NCBI RefSeq assembly: GCF_016724845.1
Contig: NZ_CP068082.1
Coordinates: 868,001-932,000 of the forward strand
DNA length: 64,000 nucleotides
Direction: 5' to 3'
DNA from: Sphingobacterium spiritivorum
Lineage (GTDB): Bacteria > Bacteroidota > Bacteroidia > Sphingobacteriales > Sphingobacteriaceae
Part shown: positions 38,010 through 46,565 of the stretch, one piece after another
How the letters are laid out: every line of letters begins with the position of its first letter
How positions within the stretch are numbered: position 1 is the first letter of the stretch
Program-made: the position numbers and the translations under genes
Notes under the pieces: generated by a model
The model's input: the letters and a program-made list of their open reading frames with translations, nothing else
Told to the model about the DNA's origin: nothing
Databases searched by the model: none

Positions 38010-39476
38010 ATGAGTGAAGAAAAAGAAACAGAAAACCAACAGGTTGCTTCCGAACAGTTATCGGATATACTTTTAGTGCTGGATAAAGAAAAAATGAAAA
38101 TCCAAGATGTAAAAAGTATTGACAAAAGCGGAAAAATGGAAACGGTTGACCCTACGAAGAAGAACCAAAGCGAGTTCATGCGGGTGGATAAACACGGTGA
38201 TTTCGTGACCAATTTCCTTTCCAATTTTTGGAGGCAGTTAAAAGACCCTACCAAATTTGCTCTTTTCAAAGTTTCGGCTGACGAAGCCGTAGAGAAAGCA
38301 AAAGAATTTCAGAATCAGATAAACAATCCAACTGCCGAAGGCAAAAAGAAAATGGAAAAGCATGAAGTGAAAAATGAACCCGAACAAGAGCAAAAACAAG
38401 AAAATAAAAATGATATGACAAAAACAGAGACAACCCCGGAAACAAGCGAGTACCGCTTCCAGCCGGAACAGATTGATTGGGAAACAATGAACAATCTCGG
38501 ATTAAGCAAGGAATACCTTGAGAAAAAGAACCTCCTTGACCCACTATTGAGGGGTTACAAGACCAATGAGCTTGTACCTATAAGCGTTAATCTTGGCGGT
38601 GCGGTCGTCCGTACAGATGCCCGCTTGTCTTTACAGTCCACCCCGGAGGGGGACGTTGTGGCAGCGGTACACGGTATCAGGCGTGAACCCAACTTAAACT
38701 TTGAGTTTTTCGGACACAAGTTCTCAGACGAGGACGAACAGAACTTACGTCAAACAGGCAATATGGGGCGTGTGGTCGATCTGATAAACTCCAAAACAGG
38801 CGAATTGATGCCGTCCATCATTAGTGTGGACCGGCTTACCAATGAGCTGATTGCTTTGAAAACAGATTTCATCAAAATCCCCGATGAGGTTAAAGGTATA
38901 AAACTAAATGACGAACAAAAACAAACCTTAGTGGAGGGCAAACCCCTGTTCATTGAGGGAATGATTTCTACAAAAGGTACTCCCTTTGATGCAAACGTAC
39001 AGTTCAATGCGGATAAACGGTATGTGGAATTTCTGTTTGACCGAAGCAACAATAACAGGCAAACCCAAAACAGCCAACAGGACAATCAGCAAAGCAGGTC
39101 GCAGGAAGCCCCGAAAACCTTTAGGGGAAAGGAACTGGAGGATGAACAATACAACAAGTTCAAAGACGGTCAAACAGTTTACATTCCGAATTTGGTCGAT
39201 AAGAAAGGGCAAACTTATAACGGCTATATCACATTCAACAAGGAAACAGGAAAAACCAACTTTGAGTTTCCCAACCAATACAAGGAACGGATAAAACCTA
39301 CAGAAGCCCATAAAACGCAGATTGCCGTCAATTCCGAGGGCAAGACCAACGAAGCGACCAAGAATATCAAAGAGCCTCTACAGAAAGGGCAGCAAAGACC
39401 GAAAAACGAAAAGCAACAGGAGCAACAGAACAAACCCAATGCACCTGCAAAATCAAAGGGTAGGAAAGTTAGTTAG
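38010..39476 (+). CDS. DUF3945-domain mobile-element protein
   Basis: 488 residues, hydrophilic, rich in Lys, Gln and Glu. A low-complexity linker (about 110-150) leads to a DUF3945-type region (WETMNNLGLSKEYLEKKNLLDPLLRGYKTNELVPI), followed by RDTEGxx-like repeats and a basic C-terminal tail ending KSKGRKVS. It is cytosolic and of unknown function; genes of this type precede topB in conjugative elements. Two bases separate it from topB. Confidence 0.82.
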   Translation: MSEEKETENQQVASEQLSDILLVLDKEKMKIQDVKSIDKSGKMETVDPTKKNQSEFMRVDKHGDFVTNFLSNFWRQLKDPTKFALFKVSADEAVEKAKEFQNQINNPTAEGKKKMEKHEVKNEPEQEQKQENKNDMTKTETTPETSEYRFQPEQIDWETMNNLGLSKEYLEKKNLLDPLLRGYKTNELVPISVNLGGAVVRTDARLSLQSTPEGDVVAAVHGIRREPNLNFEFFGHKFSDEDEQNLRQTGNMGRVVDLINSKTGELMPSIISVDRLTNELIALKTDFIKIPDEVKGIKLNDEQKQTLVEGKPLFIEGMISTKGTPFDANVQFNADKRYVEFLFDRSNNNRQTQNSQQDNQQSRSQEAPKTFRGKELEDEQYNKFKDGQTVYIPNLVDKKGQTYNGYITFNKETGKTNFEFPNQYKERIKPTEAHKTQIAVNSEGKTNEATKNIKEPLQKGQQRPKNEKQQEQQNKPNAPAKSKGRKVS

Positions 39477-39478
39477 GT

Positions 39479-41563
39479 ATGAAAACAATTATCGCAGAAA
39501 AACCAAGCGTAGCAAGGGAAATAGCCGGCTTGTTGGGTGTTTCCGAAAAAAAGGACGGTTATCTAACGGGCAATGGCTATTTCGTTACGTGGGCATTCGG
39601 ACACCTTATCGGTTTGGGAATGCCCGAAGATTATGGGATTTCGGGATTTGACAAGGCTTCCTTGCCGATACTCCCGAATCCGTTTATTTTGACTGTTCGT
39701 AAGGTCAAAAAAGACAAAGGTTATACAGTCGATACTGGAGCATTAAAGCAACTGAAAGTCATCAAGGAGCTATTCCATAAAAGCAACAGTATTATCGTAG
39801 CTACCGATGCAGGTCGTGAGGGTGAACTTATCTTTCGGTACATTTATGAATATCTGAAATGCCGTAAGCCCTTTCAGCGGCTTTGGATAAGCTCGCTTAC
39901 TGAAAAAGCAATCAAGCAAGGGTTTGACAGCCTGAAAGACGGTAAAGAATTTGACGGCTTATTTCAGGCTGCACAAGGCAGAAGCCGTGCCGATTGGCTG
40001 ATCGGCATCAATGCGACACAGGCATTGAGTATAGCCGCTGGCAACGGCATTTATTCGCTGGGCAGGGTGCAAACACCTACATTGGCTTTGATTTGTAAAC
40101 GCTATCTGGAAAATAAAAATTTCGCTATTAAAAAGTATTGGCAAATTCAGCTATTGCACCGCAAAGAGGATATTGATTTTAAGAGTATCTCAAAAACCAA
40201 ATGGAACGAACAAAAGCTTGCGGAAGATACATTACGACTGGTCCAAAGACACGGAACCGCAACGGTCATATCTGTGGAAAACAAAAACACCACGGAGCAC
40301 CCCCCCTTGCTTTTTGATCTCACAGGCTTGCAAAAAGAAGCCAATAAAAAGCTGAACCTGTCGGCAGAGCAAACACTCAATATTGCCCAGAACCTTTATG
40401 AAAAGAAATTTATTACCTATCCACGTACCGGAAGCAAATATATACCCGAAGATATGTGGAGTGAGATACCTAATCTTGTAAGAGCGTTACAGGACAATGA
40501 TAACTTTAAGCAAGCTATTTCTAAATTAAAATGGGGTCGCTTCAATAAACGTGTCGTGAATGACCTGCGTGTAACAGACCACCACGGAATACTCATCACG
40601 GACAAAGTGCCGTCTGCACTCAATGCCGACGAAACAAAGGTTTATGATATGATTGCCTTTCGACTGCTCGAAGCTATCTCTCAGCCTTGCATTAAAGAAA
40701 TAACGGATATAGCATTGGAAGTATCACACTACGATTTTATGCTAAAAGGCTGTAAAGTTTTGGAAGCGGGCTGGCGTTCGATCAAAGGAACATTTTCGGA
40801 CGAAGATACCGAACCGATACAGGATTTGCCCGAACTGAAAAAAGGCGGTGAATTGAAAATCAAAGAAGCCTCCTGTTTGGAAAAGAAAACAAAACCACCT
40901 GTGCTGTTTACCGAAGCCGGACTATTGTCGGCAATGGAAAATGCCGGAAAGGAAATAGCGAATGAAGATGAGCGTAAAGCCTTGCAAGGCATTGGCATTG
41001 GAACACCCGCTACAAGAGCGGCAATAATCGAAACGCTTTTTAAGCGGGATTATATCAAGCGTGAAAAGAAATCCCTTGTTCCTACCGAAAAAGGATTGCA
41101 GGTTTATGATGCTGTAAAGGACAAAAGAATTGCCGATGTAGCTATGACCGCCGAATGGGAAATGGCTTTGCAGAAGATTGAAAACAACGAGGCAGATGCT
41201 ATGGATTTTCACCAATCCATGGAAGCCTACGCCTCGGCCGTTACGCAGGAACTGTTGAGCATCAGCATTGCGGGCGAAAAGCAGCACGAACTGACCTGCC
41301 AAAAGTGCAAAGCCCATAAACTGCTCATCAGGGATAAGGTGGTCAAATGTCCCGATGAAGCGTGCAACTGGCTTTTGTTCCGCAATATCTGCGGGGTACG
41401 GTTGAGCCTTAACGAAGTGGAGAACCTCGTAAACAAAGGAACGACCAGCCTTATCAAAGGGATGAAAAGCAAAGCAGGCAAAAAGTTTGATGCCCGTATC
41501 GTACTGAAAGATACCTATGAAACATCGTTTGAATTTGACAACAGCACATATAAAAAGAGATGA
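39479..41563 (+). CDS. topB: Type IA DNA topoisomerase III
   Basis: 694 residues. Toprim domain at the N terminus (IIAEKPSVAREIAGLLG, ATDAGREGELIFRYIYEY), catalytic Tyr in KFITYPRTGSKYIPED (about residue 312), and GIGIGTPATRAAIIETLFKRDYI further on. A short C-terminal part with CQKCKAHKLLIRDKVVKC and DEACNW holds zinc-ribbon-like cysteines. It relaxes and decatenates DNA and is the standard element-borne TopB. Its stop overlaps the ORF6N start (ATGA). Confidence 0.96.
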   Translation: MKTIIAEKPSVAREIAGLLGVSEKKDGYLTGNGYFVTWAFGHLIGLGMPEDYGISGFDKASLPILPNPFILTVRKVKKDKGYTVDTGALKQLKVIKELFHKSNSIIVATDAGREGELIFRYIYEYLKCRKPFQRLWISSLTEKAIKQGFDSLKDGKEFDGLFQAAQGRSRADWLIGINATQALSIAAGNGIYSLGRVQTPTLALICKRYLENKNFAIKKYWQIQLLHRKEDIDFKSISKTKWNEQKLAEDTLRLVQRHGTATVISVENKNTTEHPPLLFDLTGLQKEANKKLNLSAEQTLNIAQNLYEKKFITYPRTGSKYIPEDMWSEIPNLVRALQDNDNFKQAISKLKWGRFNKRVVNDLRVTDHHGILITDKVPSALNADETKVYDMIAFRLLEAISQPCIKEITDIALEVSHYDFMLKGCKVLEAGWRSIKGTFSDEDTEPIQDLPELKKGGELKIKEASCLEKKTKPPVLFTEAGLLSAMENAGKEIANEDERKALQGIGIGTPATRAAIIETLFKRDYIKREKKSLVPTEKGLQVYDAVKDKRIADVAMTAEWEMALQKIENNEADAMDFHQSMEAYASAVTQELLSISIAGEKQHELTCQKCKAHKLLIRDKVVKCPDEACNWLLFRNICGVRLSLNEVENLVNKGTTSLIKGMKSKAGKKFDARIVLKDTYETSFEFDNSTYKKR

Positions 41564-42453
41564 ACAGCAACGCAATCATAAGCCGAAAGGAAATAGAAAA
41601 CCTTATCTACACAATACGGGGCAAACAGGTTATGTTGGACAGCGACCTTGCCAAGTTGTACCAGGTCGAAACAAAAAACCTTAACAAAGCCGTAAAAAGA
41701 AACATAGAGCGGTTTCCCCAATCATTCTGCTTTCAATTAACAGAAGAAGAAGCTGAAAACTTGAGGTTCCAAATTGGAACCTCAAGTTTAAATTACGGCG
41801 GCAGGCGTTACCTGCCCTATGTTTTTGGCGAGCAAGGGGTCGCCATGCTGTCCGCCGTTTTGCGCAGCGAGATAGCTGTAAAGGTCAGCATCGAGATTAT
41901 GAATGCCTTTGTGGAAATGCGCAGATTGTTAATCGGAAATGCCGCATTGTTCTCCCGGATGGATAAAATCGAACTCAAACAGATTGAAGCGGACGGCAAA
42001 TTTGAGGAAATCTTTAAGGCTTTGGAAAGCGGGAAGCTGCACAGTGATAAAGGTATTTTCTATGACGGGCAGATATTTGATGCCTATACCTTTGTCGCCG
42101 ATATTATACGGAGCGCACAAAGGTCAATTATCCTTATAGACAACTATGTGGATGATACGGTGCTAACGCTACTCGGAAAGCGTGGGCAATCCGTATCTGC
42201 CACTATTTACACCAAAAATATCAGTAATCAATTACAACTCGATTTACAACGCTACAACAGTCAATATCCGGCTATCAATGTACACGCATTTGCCCATGCC
42301 CATGACCGTTTCCTCATTATTGACGGTACGGAACTATACCACATCGGCGCATCACTAAAGGATTTGGGTAGGAAATGGTTTGCCTTTTCCAAAATGAGCG
42401 CAGAGGCAAGTAAGATGATTAGTTTACTAAATGGCATATTGTGTGAGGGATAG
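41560..42453 (+). CDS. ORF6N-domain protein with C-terminal PLD-like region
   Basis: 297 residues. The N-terminal ORF6N DNA-binding domain (about 8-100) includes MLDSDLAKLYQVETKNLNKA, RFPQSFCFQLTEEE and YVFGEQGVAMLSAVL. The C-terminal 110 residues (SIILIDNYVDDTVLTLL, then AHAHDRFLIIDGTELYHIGASLKD) resemble one PLD-superfamily half-site. ORF6N proteins are phage/element regulators; the PLD-like part may bind or cut nucleic acid or may have lost activity, since one HxK-like site only is seen. Coupled to topB by a 4-base overlap. Confidence 0.82.
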   Translation: MNSNAIISRKEIENLIYTIRGKQVMLDSDLAKLYQVETKNLNKAVKRNIERFPQSFCFQLTEEEAENLRFQIGTSSLNYGGRRYLPYVFGEQGVAMLSAVLRSEIAVKVSIEIMNAFVEMRRLLIGNAALFSRMDKIELKQIEADGKFEEIFKALESGKLHSDKGIFYDGQIFDAYTFVADIIRSAQRSIILIDNYVDDTVLTLLGKRGQSVSATIYTKNISNQLQLDLQRYNSQYPAINVHAFAHAHDRFLIIDGTELYHIGASLKDLGRKWFAFSKMSAEASKMISLLNGILCEG

Positions 42454-42459
42454 CAGCGA

Positions 42460-42650
42460 CATCCTTTTGTGGTCCTTTAAGATCCGCAAAAGATATAGCG
42501 GATAGCCCGACCCGGTTGCATTTTTGGGTCGTCCTCTGTGCGGTGGTTAAATGCAGACGGTGGCACGCCCCGGTACACTTTCTTTCCCACTTGCTTCAAT
42601 TGTTTGAAAAAAAATTTTACCCAAGTTCTACCCAACTTGGGTTTTTTATT
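42460..42650 (+). ncRNA. Candidate structured RNA with terminator
   Basis: Two short hairpins follow the ORF6N stop: ATCCGC (42482-42487) with GCGGAT (42498-42503), and CGACCC (42508-42513) with GGGTCG (42526-42531). GC-rich sequence then runs to a strong terminator at 42619-42647. No ORF fits. This could be a small RNA or an operon trailer; CTnDOT encodes a small regulatory RNA (RteR), which makes the position suggestive only. Confidence 0.3.
42619..42647 (+). terminator. Rho-independent terminator
   Basis: ACCCAAGTT (42619-42627) and AACTTGGGT (42634-42642) pair perfectly around CTACCC and are followed by a run of six T. It ends the rteC-topB-ORF6N group or the candidate small RNA. Confidence 0.85.
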
Positions 42651-42788
42651 CATTTGAATGGTTCAGATTTGTATAGCCTATATCAAATTCCATCCGTTTG
42701 ATTACAGGAACCCCTTACCGTAAAAGTGGAATTGAAGTAAGAGGGCGGAATTTATTAAGGCATCCGATAGGAGAATAAATTACCGCCT

Positions 42789-43733
42789 ATGGAAATACCT
42801 TATATCCTAAAAATAGAAAGCGAATTTAAAAGGTGGATAGCCAATCCCAACGACCTCCCGGAGTGGAGCAAATACCCATTACCTTTCGCTGTCCAAAGGC
42901 AGGGCTTTACGCTGCCGTATTATGAACTATTGAGCCAGCAAATTAAAAACAGTCCTTTTTTTATAGATTTAGTGCAGCTTAATGTAAGCAACCCTGTTTA
43001 TATTCCTTTCGACATTCAAGAGCGGCAACTGTACCTTTATTTTATGCTCAAAGGCACATTGTTGTATATGACTGAAAGCCGTAAGCCGATTATAAAAACG
43101 CAGCCTAACAGCTTCCTCATGTCCTATTACGATTCGGGCAGGTATTTCGCCTATGCCCAAAAAGGCATGCATATCTGTCTCGTGGTAAGTATTTTGCCTG
43201 AATGGATAGAAAGCATGCACCATAACTACCCTAATATCCAAAACGTCCTGCATCGTTTTAAACACGATAACCGCACCTACGACACCATGTACCAATGCAG
43301 GATGGACAGGAAGATACACCGATGGCTGTATAAAATATACAGTTATTCACAGACCAATATCGGGGCATTGGATGGCAATCTCCGCAAGTATATCAGCTAC
43401 CTTCTGGAGCATTACGACACAATGTTAGAAGACCAAAAAGCCGACCTTGCTTATAAAATCAAAGCCTATATCCAGGAACATTATTGTGATAATGCGCTTA
43501 CCATAAAATTCCTTTCAGAATACTTTTTCGTTACGGAACGTACTTTGCTCAATATCTTCAAACGCCAGTACCACATAAGCGTACAGGATTTTATTACCGA
43601 ATTGCGCATTTCTCACGCCTTGTTCCTCATCGAAAAACAAGGGAAAGCTATAAAAGACGTATATATGGAAGTTGGCTACACCAATGAACGTCCATTTCGT
43701 ACTGCTTTAGAGCAATACCTGAAACGCAGGTAA
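42789..43733 (+). CDS. AraC-family transcriptional regulator
   Basis: 314 residues. Two helix-turn-helix motifs fill the last 90 residues (LTIKFLSEYFFVTERTLLNIFKRQYHISVQDFI and DVYMEVGYTNERPFRTAL). The N-terminal 200 residues form the sensor part without recognised ligand motifs. It is encoded just upstream of the MauE/DUF6520 genes on the same strand, so that module is its likely target. Confidence 0.9.
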   Translation: MEIPYILKIESEFKRWIANPNDLPEWSKYPLPFAVQRQGFTLPYYELLSQQIKNSPFFIDLVQLNVSNPVYIPFDIQERQLYLYFMLKGTLLYMTESRKPIIKTQPNSFLMSYYDSGRYFAYAQKGMHICLVVSILPEWIESMHHNYPNIQNVLHRFKHDNRTYDTMYQCRMDRKIHRWLYKIYSYSQTNIGALDGNLRKYISYLLEHYDTMLEDQKADLAYKIKAYIQEHYCDNALTIKFLSEYFFVTERTLLNIFKRQYHISVQDFITELRISHALFLIEKQGKAIKDVYMEVGYTNERPFRTALEQYLKRR

Positions 43734-43821
43734 CGGAATTTCCCCGAAATTGATAAAATCGGAAAATTTCTTACACAAAGTTGCTCAATATTTACCGATT
43801 TTGTCTTTCACACGCTTACGG

Positions 43822-43874
43822 CTTTGATGAACTTTGTATCAAAGGATGGTGATAACCATCATTAAGATACAAAG
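43822..43874 (+). promoter_or_regulatory. Nested hairpin leader before the MauE gene
   Basis: CTTTGTATC (43832-43840) pairs with GATACAAAG (43866-43874) and encloses a second stem GATGGT (43845-43850) with ACCATC (43855-43860). A competing pairing CTTTGAT (43822-43828) with ATCAAAG (43838-43844) uses the same left arm. The outer stem ends 3 bases before the MauE start codon. It could be a translational switch or an operator for the AraC protein. Confidence 0.5.
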
Positions 43875-43877
43875 ACA

Positions 43878-44405
43878 ATGGAAACAGCAGCTACATATCA
43901 AAACCAAATCAAAAGAAAACGGATAACACTCAATGTCGTTATTATTCTTTTGCTGCTTCTTTGGATACCCGTAGGCATCGATAAAATAACAGACTTTACA
44001 GCGTTTAAAGGAGGCATTCTCCGCCAACCTTTTTCAGATAGCATAGGATATATCCTAATATACTCGCTCCCGGCATTGGAGTTAATAACAGTGCTGGCAT
44101 TGGTAATGGAAAAGTATCGCAAAGCAGGTCTAATACTATCTACCGTATTAATGACCGCTTTTACAGCATATATCGCTGTGGCTCTTATGGGTGCATGGGA
44201 AAAATTACCATGCGGGTGTGGTTCGGTGATAAGTGGTATGAACTGGACACAGCATTTTTTCTTTAATCTCTTTTTCCTTTCCCTAAGCATTTTGGGGCTT
44301 TACTTATGGCATAAATTACGAGGTAGCAACGCCGGAGGCGAAGCTACCGAGGGCGCGTCTGCCAAAAGACATATAAAAAAGTATTTTTTAACATCAAAAT
44401 TTTAA
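43878..44405 (+). CDS. MauE/DoxX-type redox-associated membrane protein
   Basis: 175 residues with four hydrophobic segments (about 20-36, 58-78, 86-106, 124-140). The motif KLPCGCGSVISGMNW after the third segment matches MauE-like proteins, membrane relatives of the DoxX family involved in disulfide or cofactor maturation. The C-terminal 30 residues are basic. The next gene follows after 4 bases. It should act on a secreted, cysteine-bearing partner, most likely the DUF6520 proteins next to it (inference). Confidence 0.8.
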   Translation: METAATYQNQIKRKRITLNVVIILLLLLWIPVGIDKITDFTAFKGGILRQPFSDSIGYILIYSLPALELITVLALVMEKYRKAGLILSTVLMTAFTAYIAVALMGAWEKLPCGCGSVISGMNWTQHFFFNLFFLSLSILGLYLWHKLRGSNAGGEATEGASAKRHIKKYFLTSKF

Positions 44406-44409
44406 AGCG

Positions 44410-44724
44410 ATGAAAAAATTAAAAATGAACCTATTTGCTGTAGTAGCAATAGCCATTGCAGCTGTAACCATGTCGTTTACCGTGATGAAAAACGCCAGTT
44501 TTGCAGGAGAAAAATGGTTTGAGTACACTGATGAAACCGGAGATGGAAATCCCAACAATCCTGAAAATTATATACTCACGCCAAGTGATGGCGCTAATCC
44601 GCCTACGTGTCCTGAAGGAAGTGACGAAATCTGTGCGGTTAAGGCTCAACCTGTGATGATTGGTGGTGAAGAACATCCCAATTTAGGTACTGTTATTGAC
44701 GACAGAGAAAGAAAGCTGCAATAG
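44410..44724 (+). CDS. DUF6520-like secreted small protein, copy 1
   Basis: 104 residues. N-terminal signal-like hydrophobic part (LFAVVAIAIAAVTMSFTVM), then AGEKWFEYTDETGDGNPNNPENY, and a conserved two-cysteine segment PPTCPEGSDEICAVKAQP. The family is of unknown function. It is the first of a tandem pair; about half the residues are identical, and even the DNA before the start (CAAAATTTTAAA, ATGAAAAA) is shared. The cysteine pair probably forms a disulfide. Confidence 0.8.
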   Translation: MKKLKMNLFAVVAIAIAAVTMSFTVMKNASFAGEKWFEYTDETGDGNPNNPENYILTPSDGANPPTCPEGSDEICAVKAQPVMIGGEEHPNLGTVIDDRERKLQ

Positions 44725-44746
44725 CTTTTTCAGTAAATAATTTGAA

Positions 44747-44782
44747 AGAGTGTGAACAAGGATTATCCCATGTTCACACTCT
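44747..44782 (+). terminator. Hairpin between the two DUF6520 genes
   Basis: AGAGTGTGAACA (44747-44758) and TGTTCACACTCT (44771-44782) pair perfectly (12 bases). No T-run follows, so it may be an attenuator or mRNA-stabilising element rather than a terminator; it may set different levels for the two copies. Confidence 0.55.
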
Positions 44783-44858
44783 ATTTAGAGAATACTTTCG
44801 TTAATTAGATTTAATCATCCAAAGGAAAAGACCATTTCTTCAACCTCAAAATTTTAAA

Positions 44859-45173
44859 ATGATGAAAAAAATAAAAAATAACCTATTTGCACTGGCAGCG
44901 GTAACCATTGCATCTGTAACAATGTCCTTTTCGGTAATGAAAAACGCCAGTCTTGCTGGAGAAAAATGGTTTGCCTATACAGATGAAACGGGAGATGGTA
45001 ACATCTCCAACCCAGAAAATTTCGCACTTGTTAATGAAAATGGTAGTACAGCACCTCCGTGTATAACGGGAAATGATATATTGTGTGCTATTAAGGCAAA
45101 ACCACTCATTGGAGATACTGAACACCCTGATATGAATACAGTTATTTCGTCTATATATACAAGGATAGAATAA
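44859..45173 (+). CDS. DUF6520-like secreted small protein, copy 2
   Basis: 104 residues, same layout as copy 1: signal-like start (LFALAAVTIASVTMSFSVM), AGEKWFAYTDETGDGN and the cysteine pair PPCITGNDILCAIKAKP. The mature parts differ mainly around the cysteines and at the C terminus. ATG at 44862 is an equal start (MKKIKNN). It ends 30 bases from the convergent susD. Confidence 0.8.
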   Translation: MMKKIKNNLFALAAVTIASVTMSFSVMKNASLAGEKWFAYTDETGDGNISNPENFALVNENGSTAPPCITGNDILCAIKAKPLIGDTEHPDMNTVISSIYTRIE

Positions 45174-45203
45174 TAATTATTTGCGGTATTATGCTGAACC
45201 TTG

Positions 45204-46553
45204 TTACCGCTCGTTTTGTTGCATACCGTTGTTAAGTATCACACTATTGGGTATGGGCAAGACATACTTTGGACTGTTTGGCTCTAATGTATAAATCTTT
45301 CCATCAATATTTCTTGTTATCGTTTTTGAAAAACGGCTGTCCTTGTTCAATCGTCTTAAATCCGACCACCGTAATCCCCGCCATATTAATTCCTTTCTTC
45401 GCTCATCCAAGATAAACCTTAATACAGTTTCATCATTGTCCGAACTGAATGGAATAAATGTACTGTTATAGCGATTTTTTAATAGTTCGTTTACGGTCTG
45501 TAAAGCTGTGGTAATATTTCCTGCTCTTGCTTCACATTCAGCTTTTATCAGATAGATTTCGTTGGTAGAAATTCCGGCAAACCACATTCCTGAATTGCCA
45601 TCGTAATTTCCCCTAAAGGAATAATAGCCCGCTCTGTTTCTAAAGAAAGCTGTTTTTCTAATATCGTTCGATTCATAAGACTTATATAGGTTGCTATCAA
45701 TTCTTCCATAGGTAATGCTCATCACCATACGCCCAAAATCGTTAGCATGAAAAATTATTTCTTCATTATAGCGAGGTATCGGGAATGAGGTTGCCGACCC
45801 CATTGTTAATGTATTGTAATCAAGTAAAGCATCTGAATAGCTTAAACAAGTGTCTGCGTAAGATAGTGCTTTATCATAGTCTTCCATTGATAAGTATATG
45901 CGGGCTAACAGTCCATAGACAGCCTGCTTCGTTGGTGTTGTTTTATATGGGCTATTGACGGATAAAAGTATAACAGCCCTGTTCAAGTCATTGGTAATTT
46001 TAGTATAAGTTTCTTCAACCGATGACCTTATAGATTTCTCACCAATATCAGATTTTAACCTTAGTGGAATACCTAAGTCTGTTTGTGCCGTATTTTTCTC
46101 ATAAGGTTTTGCCCAAAGCTGGGCAACATTGTAAAATGCAAAGGAGCGGAAAAACAAAGCCTCTCCCTCAATTTGGTTTTTTTCTACCGGAACAGGTTCA
46201 ATTTTCTCCAACTGCTCCAAAATCAAATTGCATGAGTAGATTGCTGCATACATCATCGACCATTCGTTGGTTTCATCATCGTTAAATACATCATCATTCC
46301 ATGTATAGATGTTTTTTGCTGTTAATGAAGTGAATCTATTCAAATTTTCTGTTTGTACAAATTGATTATCCGTAGCACCATCCTGAATTGAGGGATACCA
46401 GCTATTCATTCTCGATGTGTTATACAATAATGCTCTAAGGTCTGCAACCGTGGTCGGTACGACAAGCGATTTATCCGGTTTAACGTCCAAATATTTTTCA
46501 CATCCTGAAAATGTGATTATTGTAATCAGTAATATTATTATATATCGTTTCAT
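45204..46553 (-). CDS. SusD/RagB-family lipoprotein (element-borne)
   Basis: 449 residues. Lipobox ITFSGCEKYLDVKPD, then SusD-like helical repeats (EGEALFFRSFAFYNVAQLWAKPYE, YLIKAECEARAG, RRKELIWRGLRWSDLRRLN). It pairs with the SusC-like transporter 12 bases upstream. Shorter than the chromosomal SusD at 22993-25041 and closer in size to peptide-importing RagB-type proteins. Confidence 0.94.
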   Translation of the reverse strand: MKRYIIILLITIITFSGCEKYLDVKPDKSLVVPTTVADLRALLYNTSRMNSWYPSIQDGATDNQFVQTENLNRFTSLTAKNIYTWNDDVFNDDETNEWSMMYAAIYSCNLILEQLEKIEPVPVEKNQIEGEALFFRSFAFYNVAQLWAKPYEKNTAQTDLGIPLRLKSDIGEKSIRSSVEETYTKITNDLNRAVILLSVNSPYKTTPTKQAVYGLLARIYLSMEDYDKALSYADTCLSYSDALLDYNTLTMGSATSFPIPRYNEEIIFHANDFGRMVMSITYGRIDSNLYKSYESNDIRKTAFFRNRAGYYSFRGNYDGNSGMWFAGISTNEIYLIKAECEARAGNITTALQTVNELLKNRYNSTFIPFSSDNDETVLRFILDERRKELIWRGLRWSDLRRLNKDSRFSKTITRNIDGKIYTLEPNSPKYVLPIPNSVILNNGMQQNER

Positions 46554-46565
46554 AGTTTCTAAATT

